64,000 nucleotides of DNA. It comes from Trichoplax sp. H2 (taxonomy: Eukaryota; Placozoa; Uniplacotomia; Trichoplacea). The position numbers and the translations under genes were made by a program. Shown piece after piece: positions 1 to 14,371 of this stretch (position 1 is the first letter of the stretch; each line of letters starts with the position of its first letter). The stretch is from NCBI GenBank assembly GCA_003344405.1, contig NOWV01000071.1, positions 124,001 through 188,000 of the forward strand, read 5' to 3'. The notes under the pieces are model-generated. The model saw only the letters and a program-made list of their open reading frames with translations. It made no database searches and had not been told where the DNA came from.

Positions 1-1893
1 TTCATTTTTATCCCATCGCGACGCGATAGCAATATGCCATAAGTCGACATTTAGTACCATAGCGGATTAAGAATGACCACAAGTTATGAAAACAAGACAT
101 TTTTTTGAGTTAATGTTTTAGGTCGTCGAAGCATATTCTCAACAGATATGAATTCAGTTTAGTCTGAATCGAGAACCTCTTTTGATTCTCAACATTTAAA
201 GGAAATTTTATCACTATTACATCATAATAAAGTTTCCAATCAAGCTCTTTTACCTTACATTTAAACCTTGGTCGTTAATAGTTGGATACTACTAGATAGA
301 AGCGGAAAACTTCATTATAGTATTATGTGCTGGAACAAAGCCTTTGCGACAATCCAAATTTATTTCAAAAATTACTTTATTTCAAATTGACTTCAAAATC
401 TTTTACTAAGTCTAAGTAGTCATTATATTGTAAGAAAGAAAAAATGATGCCAAACTACTAGTAATCTATTATAGACCATCAACGGATCATACAGTGTACT
501 CGTATATATTAGCAGTAAACATGCGATAAAGCAGTTAGGGTTTGCAGATCTGTAATGTAGACTGCAAAGCGAGCCTGTATAATATTTCATGACTGTTTCT
601 AATTAATTGAAGGCTGATACCGTATATTTCACGAATTATGTTGAATTACGTAATGTTCCAGATCAATGACTTTAGCAATTAAAAATTATGCAGTATGCAC
701 CTTAATAATTGTCGGATATTTTATGAAATACCGACTTTGAGTATAATTAAAATATGTAAAGAATAAAATAGTCTGCAAGAATATGCAATACTTTCAACAA
801 AGACCAGCGAGCAACCTCCATTCAAATAGTTGTGTTTACATGGAAACTTTACACATTTACAAATTTTAAATAATTAATTTGGAGACATATTCCATTTATA
901 TCAGTAGTACCTTACTTTCGTCTAGTTGGCCAATTTCCTGCTGTAGTACAATAAAAATGTAACTTGGCTTGATAGCTATACAAAAATGCCAGTTTTACTA
1001 ATAGATATTGGGAATAAATATAGAATACGAGTATTCGTAGAGACCGACTAAGCATTTTAAAGTAGTGTATTGCCTGAAGTATGCCTTGCAAAATAACTTT
1101 TTTGCCTCAACATTTTCCTTTCCTGGCTAACATGCGATTATAGAACACAAGTCCGTTGTCAATCTAAGCCTGTAATAAAGAATAGCTCTACAGTCGTTAT
1201 TTTGACAGGAGGTCGAAATAGTTTTATTTTCGATCAATCTCTCTCTCCTAGCCATTAACTTTAGAATGATGGAACTGCATTTTTATACTTAACAAGGATA
1301 TATGGGAAATAGAATAGGCTATGACACGGAGCCCGATCATAAACACGACAAATAATATCCTATACTGTACAATAACGCGAACAAAGTTATTCAAATACTG
1401 AGTCTACCGTATAGTAGTAATGAACTAAACATGTATCCAAAATGTTCAGCAACAAAGATTACCTTAAAAAGACGATTGGATATACAGTCCATAGGTTGCA
1501 TTTTAAAGGCTGTTGTATGCTTCTAAAGCAATCTTATTTGAACATGTTGTAGTCTGTTCATCGCAGTATTTTTAGCTATGTAATATTGCTAATAAAAAGT
1601 GACCTTGTAATCAGTTTAGGCGTTCCACTTTTCAAAAGAATTTGTTTATGCTATCTCCTTTTAGCCAAGTTCAATTCGAAATATACAGTACAATAAGCGA
1701 CTAGATAGCAATAAAACTGTATATCACACCATATGTTAAGCGATGATAACAATCAACGTTATTAATGTACTTGATCGTGGTTTACAACGTGCAGAATTTA
1801 AAATCCACAGCCTTCTGGACTATAGCTGTAGTTGCAAATTCACTCAATTGGCAGTGATAAGGTTCCAGTCTCTTATTCCTTTGAGATATGTTA
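1..1893. other. AT-rich stretch, no gene seen
   Basis: I see no exon chain, RNA gene or recognisable repeat here. The only long plus-strand reading frame, at 1743-1949, has no domain character and overlaps the end of the GNAT gene on the other strand, so it is left out. The stretch may hold the 3' flank of the minus-strand acetyltransferase. Confidence 0.5.
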
Positions 1894-2388
1894 TTATGCT
1901 AAGTCAAGCTCTAAGCAAACCGCTTTGGAAAGCGAGTTGTCCTCGTTGATGTCAGGGTGGACTTGCTTAAAATGTAATGATTTATAAAGAGATAGGGCTG
2001 CTTTCAACTCTTTCAGAGTGTCTAATCTCATCCGCGTGTAACCAATATTCCGAGCTTCTTGAATAACTGTTTCAGCTAAAGCTCTACCAAATTTTTTCCC
2101 CTGAAATTTTGGTCTGACATAGAGATGTTTCATTTCACAAATGCCAGGTTCCACTTCTCTGAGTCCCACACATCCAGCAACGTCTCCTTGGTCCAATGCC
2201 AGCAGAAGCCTTCCTTGAGGAGGTGCGTATTTCCCTGGTAGATTTCTAAGTACCTGTTGAAATCCCTTGCAGCATGTATCAACATCAACAAACTTTCGAT
2301 ATTCTCGGAATAAACAACGAATTTCATCTAAATCATCAGGTATTGTGGCATTGACAATTTCCATCCTTATCCAATTTCGTATAGGCAA
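1894..2388 (-). CDS. intronless GNAT-family N-acetyltransferase
   Basis: A 164-residue single-exon protein of the GNAT fold, which moves an acetyl group from acetyl-CoA to an amine; the substrate cannot be read from the sequence. The acetyl-CoA-binding core is clear: CEMKHLYVRPKFQGKKFGRA (about residues 84-103) contains beta-4 and the pyrophosphate loop, followed by AETVIQEARNIGYTRMRLDT and the C-terminal ALSLYKSLHF. Known family members usually begin at a Met two residues before an A-x-x-D-D-L segment, so residue 9 (codon start at 2364) may be the real start. The phrases GKYAPPQGRLLLA and CEMKHLYVRP resemble bacterial GNATs more than typical animal ones. No intron is present, unlike the other convincing genes in the window. 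No membrane segment or signal peptide is seen. Confidence 0.85.
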   Translation of the reverse strand: MPIRNWIRMEIVNATIPDDLDEIRCLFREYRKFVDVDTCCKGFQQVLRNLPGKYAPPQGRLLLALDQGDVAGCVGLREVEPGICEMKHLYVRPKFQGKKFGRALAETVIQEARNIGYTRMRLDTLKELKAALSLYKSLHFKQVHPDINEDNSLSKAVCLELDLA

Positions 2389-2549
2389 TCAACATAAGAA
2401 AGCTTTCGTACTCGCAGTTGCCAACGATTTGATAAGTGTGATAGTCTGGACTACAGTGGCGGCAAATTAGCCTTTACACTACTAAATTCAGTATAGTACT
2501 ATACTCTGTGTAGAGTACTTTTGGGGTCCCAGATACCGCTCTATATGCA

Positions 2550-2790
2550 GACAGACAGACGCCCTAGTGTGCTTTCTGCAGTGAGCAACTACCTGGGAGG
2601 TAAGGACTAACTTCTGTTTTCATAGTTTTCACGCTAAATTGAATTTTAAGTTTATGGTACTATATATTTCTGCCTAAAACAGACAGATGCCCTACTGTAC
2701 ACTAACTACCAGGGAGGTAAGGACTAACTTCTTTTTTCATAGTTTTCACGCTAAATCATTGAATTGAAATTTATAGTCACCTCCTCTGAT
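2550..2790. repeat. tandem repeat, about 135-bp unit, two copies
   Basis: Two units share the order: a segment containing CAGACAGA and GCCCTA, then GGGAGGTAAGGACTAACTTC, then TTTTCATAGTTTTCACGCTA. The first unit lies at about 2550-2640 and the second at about 2680-2770, with small deletions between them. They sit in the repeat cluster that runs to 3.8 kb. Confidence 0.75.
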
Positions 2791-3245
2791 TTCTTTCTTA
2801 AAATTTATTTTTACTTATGGTATACATACTGTACAGTATAACACATATAGTATATTACAGCTTATTATAATTATATAAGAATATAGTGTGCTTTCAAACA
2901 GCCAACCAATTAGATGCGAGAGATAGCCGATACACAAGTACACAAACAAATAACGGACATAATAATTTTCATATATAGTACTGTATATAGATATAGATAT
3001 ACAGTTGATATATATAATATATATGTAATCTCTCTCTCTCTATATAAATAGATAGATAATTAAAAAACGAATTTTGATGAAAAATCAGAAGAGACGGAAG
3101 GAAAGACAGGATTGCTAATTATAAAGCGTAACTAATGTTTCTATAGAGTAAGGGACTAGTTTTGGGCAGAAATATACTATGAAATTTATAGTATAGTATG
3201 AATTACAATTAAAGTATTTAGTGTGAAAACTAGGAAAAAGAAGTA
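2640..3245. repeat. imperfect inverted repeat (foldback)
   Basis: The segment around 2650-2760 (TATTTCTGCCTAAAACAGAC ... ACTAACTTCTTTTTTCATAG) reappears as its reverse complement at about 3150-3245 (GACTAGTTTTGGGCAGAAAT ... CTAGGAAAAAGAAGTAAAG). The centre, about 2800-3140, is rich in TA, CT and GATA simple repeats. This is the shape of a foldback or MITE-like element; no transposase is present. Confidence 0.6.
2960..3060. repeat. simple-sequence tract (TA/CT/GATA)
   Basis: Runs of ATATAGATATAGATATACAG, TATATAATATATATG and TCTCTCTCTCTATATAAATA follow each other. This is a microsatellite-like tract at the centre of the foldback element. Confidence 0.8.
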
Positions 3246-3462
3246 AAGTAGTCTCTGTAATATTATTGCTCACTTATCTACTAATCAGTATAGCGGTACG
3301 TATATCTCTCTCTCTAGTACCTGACGGACTTAGACTAATAAAATTCTCTTCTCTGAAGCAGCTCTCTCGTCTCAGTCTATAAGTAGAAAGACATATTGCA
3401 GTCTCTGTGACTACACTGTACCCTGAGAGTATATAACAAAATATATATACTTAAGTCTTGCT

Positions 3463-3790
3463 GTCACACACCACTAGTGACAAAGTAGTCTACACACACC
3501 AATGATTATGAAGAGCGCCTTTTTAAGATTTAAAGAGACAAGATTAGCTATATCACCATATAACTCAATTCCAACGACTGAATACTATAGTATGATGTAG
3601 ACGAGATAGTCAGAGATTTACTACTATTCTGCAGAAATCTTAATAAATAAAATTATCCTTCAAGTTAATAGCAATTGACAAACTAGTTGACTAACTAACC
3701 GACTAATTAACTAAAAGGTGGTCTTCAGGTACCAGTCTTTTTATAGTCTCGTCAGAAATTCCTGGTGCACATAAAATAAAATTATCCTTC
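3463..3790 (+). repeat. dispersed repeat, left copy (inverted partner at 62.3 kb)
   Basis: It starts with GTCACACACCACTAGTGA and runs through CAATAGCAATTGA-type and GTCTCGTCAGAAA-type blocks to GCACATAAAATAAAA. The same order of blocks is found reverse-complemented at 62340-62687, with scattered mismatches and small indels. It contains no coding frame. It is probably a non-autonomous mobile element or the edge of one, about 58 kb from its partner. Confidence 0.8.
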
Positions 3791-3799
3791 TGAAGTTAT

Positions 3800-6596
3800 A
3801 AACAGTCATTCTGGACCACCGTGCACTGAAGAGGGAGACGTTTCAGTATACAGCACATTACTGCATATTAGAAGTAAATGTACACTCACTATACTGTACA
3901 GTATATGTAGATAGAACGTACACTAGATATACTGCACTATACAGTATTGCATGTAATGATGAGACTCGGCTTCTTGTTGCTGTTGGAACTCTATCGCATC
4001 ACACGCCAAGTTGACAACTTGGCCAGAGACTTTTGATACTTTAATAAAAGAGAAAAGGACTTTCTTTCTTACATGCCCTAGACTTGAAGTGGTGGTAATA
4101 ATCAGCATTTCAGAAAGATCAGTAAACTGATGCGATTTTGTTGAAGTGCTGCCAGTCAGTGCTCTTTAGTATGCATAGACAGCCTCATATCCATTTTTTT
4201 TAAGAATTGAATTAATAGATTGCGCTCAACTTCATTTATATCGCGGAACTGGCTAATGATCATAATATCAATGTATCCATTTATTGCGATGAATAGATCA
4301 TCTAATTCTACTCAGATTCGATTTAGTATAGGCAAAACTAATATTTAGAAGTGATTTAAGACTTTACTAGAATAAAAATTTCTCGTATGGTTAAGCATTG
4401 TAAAATAATACTAACGGACGTTATGTTAGAAGTCTTTTTTGCAACCTTCGATATTGTTTTCTCAGGAATAGATATATTAATTTACCTATCAAGATCGAAT
4501 TGAAGCATTTCATCTAAGTTATTATTACAGTGCTTCTTCTTAAAAGCAAAGTAAGATTTCAATGAAATTTCTTATTCTTTCAATAACGATGAGCCCAGAA
4601 AGATACCATAAAGTATTTGCGTTAAAAATTATTATTTAAGCTGTGATAAGTATTGATAATATCCATCTATTAGAAAACTTTGCTATTGTAATCGAATAAT
4701 AAAATTATCTCATAAATTTATTAATAAAAGCCAGTCCTATTTATTCACATAATATAATTAAAGCAAGACAATGATATTAAAAATTAGGCAAATGGTGAGG
4801 AAATAGATTAAGGCTTCTATCTTAACGATTACTATTTACAGGCTACTTCGCTAGCTCAGATCGTTTACTACTTAGAGTCTGACTAATTTTAGCATTAAAT
4901 CATTTTAACTAGAGATTTCAAGACTGTCATCACATGTTCATATTGGATGATTTCAATCATAGATAATTTTTCAGATGATAAATGCTAAAGATATTTCATC
5001 TTGCCGTTAAATAATGATACTGGCTACTTGCAGTATGTGAAAAATTAAATAATGGCCAAGTTTATAGTACTTTCAAGGGAAATTTTCTCGGCTGTTTTGT
5101 CATCTGAAATTACCTTCATTATCGACCCCCAACTGATCTTATACTACGTTGAGTCGATCATAATTAATTGTAGCTCTAGCATTCACGCAGCGTTATTGCT
5201 TGACATGCTTATAGTAGTTTCCATTGATCCCTTAGTAAATTGACCTCTTCAGTTTCATTGAACTTATGATTGCTTTGTGTTATTACTGCATATAAGTGGA
5301 CGTGATGTTACGAGTGCACCAACGCTAATCATATAGGAACCGAAAATTATTTTTCCTTTTTTGGGGGGATTTTTATTCCACCTATGCGAGATATTTTACA
5401 AGGTAAGTAAAGAAATTGCATTCTTTAATAGGTACACCACAAGTGTCTGATGCCAGGATCGGCCAAGTACACTGGATATATTCTTTTAGCCGATCAATTA
5501 ATTAGCTAGAATCCATAGGTACTAATTACGCAAAATTTTCTTAGAAACAAACCTTTTAGAGCGCTTTATTAGCCAAATCATTTGTTGCAATACTTTTAGA
5601 GTTTATATTCATACCCAACAAGATTGTGCTAGATTTTAAGATATTTCTTTCAATGATTCATCCACATTTTTAAAATGAAGTTATAGTTTCATTTGTTCCT
5701 TTGTCTATTGAGTCACGGTTATAAAAGAAGAAAATATTGAACATTTTACTGCTGCATGTAAAATTTTTGGCATTTAAAACTTGAATTTCGATTAGAAGAC
5801 GAAATTTTCTTATGCACGTAGAGATTATACTGCACTCCTACAAGGCGTATTCAATGAGATATATCTTTAATGTACTAAATACGAGTACATTATATAATGG
5901 GAGTATTATGCTAAAAATTCTCATTTTAATCCTATTTACATTAACATACTATTTAGATTTAACGTAATATTATTGCTGCTCAATGATTGCATCAGCTATT
6001 TGATACTAGGTTATTCCATATTAAAATAAGTTAATTGTTACTAATTTATTTGATGATGTAGTAAAGATATAATAGAAGAAATAGGTATAATAATTGCAGG
6101 ATTTTAACTGTATCTAATTACAATATCTAGACTGCGTTAAAAAGTAATTATGGCCTACTAATATCAAAAGTGAGAGATTTAAATGTTTATACTAGATTGC
6201 TTCCATCTTTATACCAAGGCTGGATACCATATTGATTTGATATTCGAAAGAAAGCAAGATCTATTTTCCAGAATAAGAGGCACTGAGTCAGAAATAGTTT
6301 TATGACTTAGTTTCGATATTTCATGTGTAATAGCTAAACTTAATCAGTAACGGCAATCAAATCCATTTATAATTACCAAGCTTATACTTGTCTGTTTCAT
6401 CATTGATAGAATTACGCCTGATATAATTATTAATTTGGATGACATCTGAAATCAGATCAGTAGAAAAAGATATTTCTGTGAGTGTATTTTCCGAGTTGAA
6501 CAATAATAGCTAAGTCCTATTGCAATCTCCGAGTACAATAGAATAAATTCGTGCAACCTAACACCCGGCTCTTGCTTACACTTACGAATTTTATAG
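3800..6596. other. gene-poor AT-rich stretch
   Basis: I see no exon with domain character on either strand. In particular, no protein-kinase motif lies upstream of the ROCK-like segment that begins at 6597. Short frames at 3923-4108 and 5052-5243 lack any feature that would support them. Confidence 0.45.
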
Positions 6597-9219
6597 ACTT
6601 GCTCTGAAGTAGAGCTGATGGAACTTAAGCAACTAGCTAAAGATTACACAAAGCAATATAATACTTTGGAAAATAAAATTTGTCAGCTGCAGGAAGAAAG
6701 GTATCGGGAACCGGTAATAGACATAGAAAGACCCAATCTTTATCGTTATGAATAATCAGATTTTAACAAACGTATTCTAATATTCACTTTTAGGGATTTC
6801 TTATCATCTTATTTGGAAAAAGTACTAGCCAAAGTAGATTCCCTGCAATCAGTGTCGTCCTCGATTAGAAAACAGCATGCAATCGCAGAGAAAGAAAAAT
6901 CTTTGCTAGAATTAGAAATTGAAGAAATTAAATCAAAGCATATTGAAGAATTATCAATAAAAGCAACCGTAATAGAAGCGGTGGGAAATATTATGTTTGC
7001 AATGATCATTGATGGTATTGTAAGTTAAACTACTTGTAACAACAAATTTCATTATTGTACTTTGCATAGGTGGAAGAAAAGTTAAACAAGGCTCACTTGA
7101 CTATCAATCAATTAAAGAACGATAAGTATGAAATGGCGTTACGAATAACACAGCTGAAAGCAGGTAAAAATACAAGCTGCATGCCATATAGCAATTCCCA
7201 ACCCTTGTGAATTCGAATAATGATTTTTTATTAATACAGAGGTAAGATTCGTGGAGGATAGCGAAGAGAATGCTATTTTGTCGAAACAGACAGAAAAATT
7301 ACGCGAATCACTTTCAGCAGAAAAATTATTAAAAACCCAAGTGAGTCTTGGATAAATCATATTCTCCTCTGACGTAATTTTTTCAACAACCAGTATTAAA
7401 TTTTAGGCTGTTAACAAGTTAGTTGAAACATTAAATTGTAAGTTACCAAATGGATCAAAGGATAAAGAGAAGCAGCGTTCTAAACAAAGAGATAAAGTAC
7501 GTAGAAAACTGAAAATGAGTCAAGAAAGGGTTAAATTTTTTGTAGACTTTTGCGCTATTCTATCGCACTTAAATCGAATGAAAAGTAATGACCCCAAATA
7601 TAATATATATCAGGAAATCAAAAATTATAGTAAGATGGTAGCAAAGCTTCAAGCAGAGGTATCCGAATTGAAGAAAGTAAGTCATCAATATCTAATTTAG
7701 CAAATAGTTTCTCATAATGTATCGGCAATTTCTAGGTAATAAAACTAACTTTTTTGGTCCACAGCAACTAAATAAAGAAATGGAGGAGAAAGCACAATTA
7801 AAGGTTTTACAGGCGATTAGACGTACTTACTAGTTTACGAACCAAATAAATCCAAAGCAATGTTAGTTTTTGCGATACTGTTAATAGATGGATGTCATCA
7901 TTAAAGGCGGTGAAATTGAAAAATTGCAAGCTCAGTTAAAATCGCTTTCAGAAGTTTATACAGATAGATCTGCGGGTAATTTGACTTTTCCGTCGCAAGA
8001 TAAGAATTTCCTTGAATCTTTGAAATTATCATCGATAAAGATGTATATGTTTCTTCTGTTCAGTGGAAAGAGTTGAAGATTGGCTGTCAGTATCCAATGA
8101 AAAGGATACTAAGAAATATGACTGGAAAAAGCAGGTTAATTACTTACGTTTCCAGGTTCTTAATTAATTTTGTTCATCCTGCAAGTAGAAATTGTTCTAA
8201 ATCGTGCTTCTCATCTTCGTGAGTAGTAAGTTGCAATTAGTAGTGAGCAAATCTTCTTTTACGCTAGCTTCATGCCAACGATAATTTTTGGTATTTAGGA
8301 AATGCCTTTAAATTGAATGGTTTCTTTACTCACTATAGGAGTTGAATGAAATAAAATTAATTTTAGATATGAATTTTCAGTAAACTTTTACAAGTTCGAC
8401 CTGTAAGCCTAAGCGATATTAGTAATAAGGACAGCGTAGGCAAATCTTGTATTTTTTAAATATTATGCATTGGCAAAAGGCGATCACTATAGAGCTGATA
8501 CAGTAAATAATTCACCTACTGTTAATGTAAGATCTGATTCCTTATAAGATGCTACTGAGCCTATTTTCTACAACGGTAGCATTGGAATGACGAAGTAAAA
8601 TTATTTTAATATTTTCAATTATCAGCCAAAAATTTATTTCCTTCGCTCGATTAGCATAGCAGATTTTGCACTTTCCTAATCTATTGTACCGTACAGTATA
8701 AAAATAAACTAAGGCTATGTGACATTAGCCTGCGTGAGATGCATGATTAAGATTATTTAGCGTTTTCGATAAAGTCTTGCAATGAAATTTAATATCAACA
8801 ATTACTTAATCGTTAGATTTGATCAAAGTGTAATACTCTGTGGAATACTGTATGACAGCCCATTAATTTTGAAGTGATAGTTTGTCTTCTAATATGTAGA
8901 CGTTATTGATTAATATGTTTGAAAGTTGGAGCTTACCATACTGCTTTCAAAAACAGAATGCCATGCTAAAAGACATAAGAAACGCGTAGATAAGCAAAAG
9001 CAAGTTATAGAAATGTGTCGTGGTGAGTTGAAAGAATTGATCAAATTTTCTTCTTGAATATGTTAGGAATTTATGATCTAATTATTTTGAATAGTAACAA
9101 ATGATACAGAGGTTGTAAGAAAACTATTAATTTTGGCTGAGTCTGCAGAAGAACAAAACAACAGGTTTTTCTCTATTTCTAAAAGAATGGTTCAATGGCT
9201 CAGAAGCCTCTTTGATTGA
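6597..9219 (+). pseudogene. ROCK-type (Rho-associated kinase) C-terminal half, probable pseudogene
   Basis: Eight exons join in phase by GT-AG introns: 6597-6700, 6794-7019, 7070-7163, 7240-7340, 7407-7676, 7765-7803, 7888-7975 and 8064-8134. They encode a coiled coil that follows the Rho-binding part of ROCK kinases, including LKTQAVNKL across 7340/7407. The PH domain opens at VEDWLSVSNEKDTKKYDWKK (8072-8131). Later PH strands are visible at about 8339-8480 (SKLLQVRPVS), but with a shifted frame, an in-frame TAA at 8457-8459 and an apparent 2-bp loss just after it. The exon coding the first PH strands is missing. A C1 remnant lies at about 8932-9022 (ECHAKRHKKRVDK) and splices in phase to the C-terminal helix at 9095-9219 (RKLLILAESAEEQ). 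No kinase domain or start codon is found. It reads as a 5'-truncated, non-processed duplicate that keeps its introns. A fast-evolving partial gene is the alternative. Confidence 0.72.
8339..8520 (+). pseudogene. decayed PH-domain exon of the ROCK-like copy
   Basis: The frame starting GAG at 8339 gives LILDM, then jumps one frame to SKLLQVRPVSLSDIS from 8379. An ungapped comparison with the ROCK PH region puts the stop TAA (8457-8459) exactly where the family has a Gln codon (CAA), between IF and IL. A 2-bp loss then shifts the frame again, where Y-A would be expected. Three independent lesions in one exon are hard to explain by splicing. Confidence 0.6.
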
Positions 9220-10160
9220 AAATTCTTGCATACTTAATAATATTTTCTTGCACAGCCTCAGATTAAAGCTAATAAAAGCGTCCAGTATATATAATATGGC
9301 TCGTAATGTAGCCGATCATGATTACTTTTAATGAATACTTTACATGTACGCAAGATATTCTGGTTTAATATTCCTAACTGCCTGGAAGAGAATATCTTAT
9401 ATTATAATTTATCATAGATTAAGCATCAAATGACAAGTTTATTGAAGCAAATGAAATTGCTAAATACATATTTTAAAAAGCCTTTCTTACTTTTATTATT
9501 GCCAGGCCTTTAAATATTCTAGTAAAAAATCGATATACACTACTAAGGAAATCTTTAAAATGTGTATTTCGATGTCTCTAATAGTTCAGTTATAAATCAC
9601 GATATCCTAAAGTAAGCAGAATTATTAATGCTACAACCATTGTAACTAGCGAGGCATGAGATAGAAAAATCTGTCTTACTTCTAACTTTAAAGATCGAAC
9701 ACACAAGAATTTACTTAGTATTTATAGGTGACTTAGAATGCCAATACTTACGGTAAGAATTAGCTAGAAAAATAAATTCAATGTCTATTCTCAATATGCT
9801 AAAATTTGGGTTATAAAGCTTTCGATGTTTTACAGCTTATACGCGCATCTAGCCTACTGATGTTATAGTTTCCTGATTATTGTTTGTTAACGTTGACATA
9901 GCTCAAAATTTTAAAGGATTCAAGTGAGTAACGTCTTAAAGTATATGGCACATCACACTTCGAAAACGGCATAAATAAATAAAGAATCCTCATAACTTTT
10001 AGTTCTATTTCGGTACGGAAGTATCCTAGAGGAAGTATGTTACATGTGATCATAATAACTAATGTAGTCTTCAACAGCACTGTTAATACGAGAATCTAAA
10101 ATCGATATCATGCAAAACTCAAACAACGAAATGGACAAGATGTAGCTCAAGTTCTTCCAA
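9220..10160. other. no gene seen
   Basis: This AT-rich sequence follows the stop of the ROCK-like segment. The minus-strand frame at 9877-10080 has no recognisable domain. Confidence 0.45.
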
Positions 10161-10169
10161 TATTAATTA

Positions 10170-10375
10170 GTAAAATACATTAAATGCTTATACGCCTAGC
10201 GTAACAAGTATAACCAGCTTCCGTAATCATTGGTCGCAGTATATACTCTTGCTTTTCTCATGCTAACCAGTAATGTATATTAAACATTCGTGTACCTACT
10301 GTACGAAGCTTGACCAGCTTCCGTTATCACTGCTGACGGTAGATACTGTATAGCTTACAGCTTGCATGATAGCAG
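10170..10375. repeat. tandem repeat, 100-bp unit, two copies
   Basis: ACCAGCTTCCG occurs at 10213 and again at 10313. Around it the two units share the pattern AA-C-x-T-x-x-ACC/GCC ... GTA ... ACCAGCTTCCGT-ATCA ... GTA-ATACT ... TTGC ... ATGAT/ATGCTA. The units have clearly diverged. Confidence 0.65.
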
Positions 10376-12882
10376 CTTCAATTACTTTCCGTCCGTCTCC
10401 TTTTGATGAAAGAATATGTAGTATTTGGAGTTTTCAGAAGCGAATAAAGTTTGTTTCATCGATACTGGTTATATTTGTGCTTGAACATTACCTGCATCCA
10501 TTAGCATGCCTTATCAAGAACATTATTACAACATTATACTGTTATGTCTGAAATGGTATTGTTGTAAATCATATATTATAGCTTCTATATTCGGATAGTA
10601 TTTCAATTTGGTTAAAAAAATGAAGATAAGAAGATCGAAGAAAACAATATAGCATGGATTTTGATTTCTGTTAAACCCCTACTTAATAGCATAAATAACT
10701 CATTTACTAAAATTACTAGGTGCTATCTAGTTATCTTCAGTCTAGTAAACTGTCTTGTATAATTATTATTACAATAGCACCTGTTGTACTATTGCTTTTT
10801 GGATAAGTAAATTTATATTATAATTAATTATTGGTGTGGCAGACTACTTCCTAACAATTTTGTAGATCAATTTGAAGCATCTATAATTTTATTGCCTTCA
10901 CAGATTATTAAGAAATCAGCTCTAAGATCTAGATAGAATATTAACTATCATAGCTAAATTCCTTAAGAACTACCCTTCTAAAAGGTACACAGTTAGTTAT
11001 TGTACGGTAGTGAAACCTTGTTTGCTACTGCACCTTAAAACTGACCATAAGCGAAGAATTTGCACTATTAATAGTTGCTTCGTAATACTAAATTATCATG
11101 ATTGATCTCGTACACTAAATTATGATACTGTACATTTTACAAGTAGTCATTTTGTAATAAAATAGTGCTCTATTTCGCTATTTGTAAAATAAAGATTTTA
11201 AAATAATGTAAGTTATTACACTCATATAAACTAGTCAGGTAAGAATTGGAGGTGCTAATAATAGTACAAATATCATGCTTATACCTACAATGTCGAAGTA
11301 GAATTATTAACATTGGTATTATTAGTACATCATTACTAGGCTTTGATTAAACATTCACCATTTCAAAAGTACATAAGCCAGTAAATTAAAATGCGGGAAG
11401 AGAAAGATGCTAATACAGCTATCGATGTCAATGCAAGTGGCGATAATATTTGTTGCTCGACATCTATAAAATAAAACTACGGCTTTAGTGGTAAGGAGGA
11501 TGATTATCATAATGATTGACAATGTTAAGAGCTCCATTTTCGCCATTAATTTTTTCTGTATTGAATTAAATTTACTTTAGAAAATGCTAGACAGATGGCA
11601 TAAAGCGATATTCCTACTCTAAATATATCATTTGGCTACAAATAATGATAACTTGACATAAACATCTTTAATAGGACTAATCGTACCTATTATTCATTCT
11701 TATAAATTGAAAACAACTGCCATGTATTTAAATTGTTACTATTCCATTGTAAGCTTAACTATTAATAAATCGTAACTGTGAAAGTGCAGTAATTACATTG
11801 CTTCGATCTAAAGTTTAGTAATGGCCTCGACAAGAATAAAGAAAACCGTATTGCTTAATCTCCAGCAAAAAAAGTTTTATTACTGCATTTGCTGGCTATA
11901 CCATGGCTAAGCCATCACATGCTTGCTACAATGACATGATAATTAAAAAATAGTTTTAATCTTTTGATACTATCTATATCATCTCCTCCCAAGCTTGAAT
12001 ATCAAAGATTATAAGGTATCCAGTCAAAAATCGAAATTAATAACTCTGAGAGAGAAGACTGAAAGTATAAAATACAACGGAAATCTCTCGCAATCATTTA
12101 TAAAACGATTTCCTAATATCTCCAGTGCTTTATTGTAATCACGGTTTTCTTTTCCAATTAGAAAAAACATAAATACAGAGTTTATTTTAGGATAAGCTAC
12201 GATTTATCACGTTGAAAAAAATGATAAGCCTAGCGACTATCTTTCTAAGTAGTCTCTAATTTTCCTTATTCAATAACATACTTGTGAATTGTTGCCTTAA
12301 AATAAAAAGAACGTGACCCGGGGCTAATCCTATATTAATAACAAATGAATGTTCGCTTAAACAGCTACGTAGTAAGCATATATACTGTAATAAGAAATAA
12401 TCTAGCTGTGAATTTCCTTTTAACGACTTTCTTTGAGTAGAATAAATACGTGTTTATTTGAAACGGGAACTTTACTAGTACAAAGAATGAAGGATCTGCC
12501 AGGAAACATAATAAGTACTACAAAGAAAGAGAAGTCTCTTTTACTATTAAGTTCAAGAGCCCCTAGGGAATGATCCTCAAGGGGAATGGTAAAGAAAAAG
12601 TGAGGGAACCCCTATTGTATAATGTACAATTCCCAACGGGCGCTGTATACAATTAAAATGACCGGAAAAATAATTGGCCCTCATATTTTTGCCGATGAAA
12701 AGTCGTTTCCTGTCCTTGCGGAATTGTAGCGAGTAATTTCTGAGAATTACCTGACTTATTACTTCATCTGATACCATCGTACTTTATAGGTTGTCATCAG
12801 AGACGTTGGCTCAAATTTCATGAATACAGAATCGTGAAGAGCTCTAATCCTAAGAAACTGCTGGTAAACATATTCTGCGACT
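10376..12882. other. no gene seen
   Basis: This is AT-rich sequence without a supported exon. It forms the 5' flank of the UBE2D-like gene. The minus-strand frames at 11355-11546 and 12577-12777 show no domain character. Confidence 0.45.

Positions 12883-14371
<1,489 letters not shown>

Noticed and set aside
1743-1949. Plus-strand frame of 68 codons
   Set aside because: It overlaps the end of the GNAT gene on the other strand and has no domain character.
6809-7009. Antisense frame over the ROCK-like coiled coil
   Set aside because: It is a shadow of the plus-strand coiled-coil exon, which joins its neighbours in phase.
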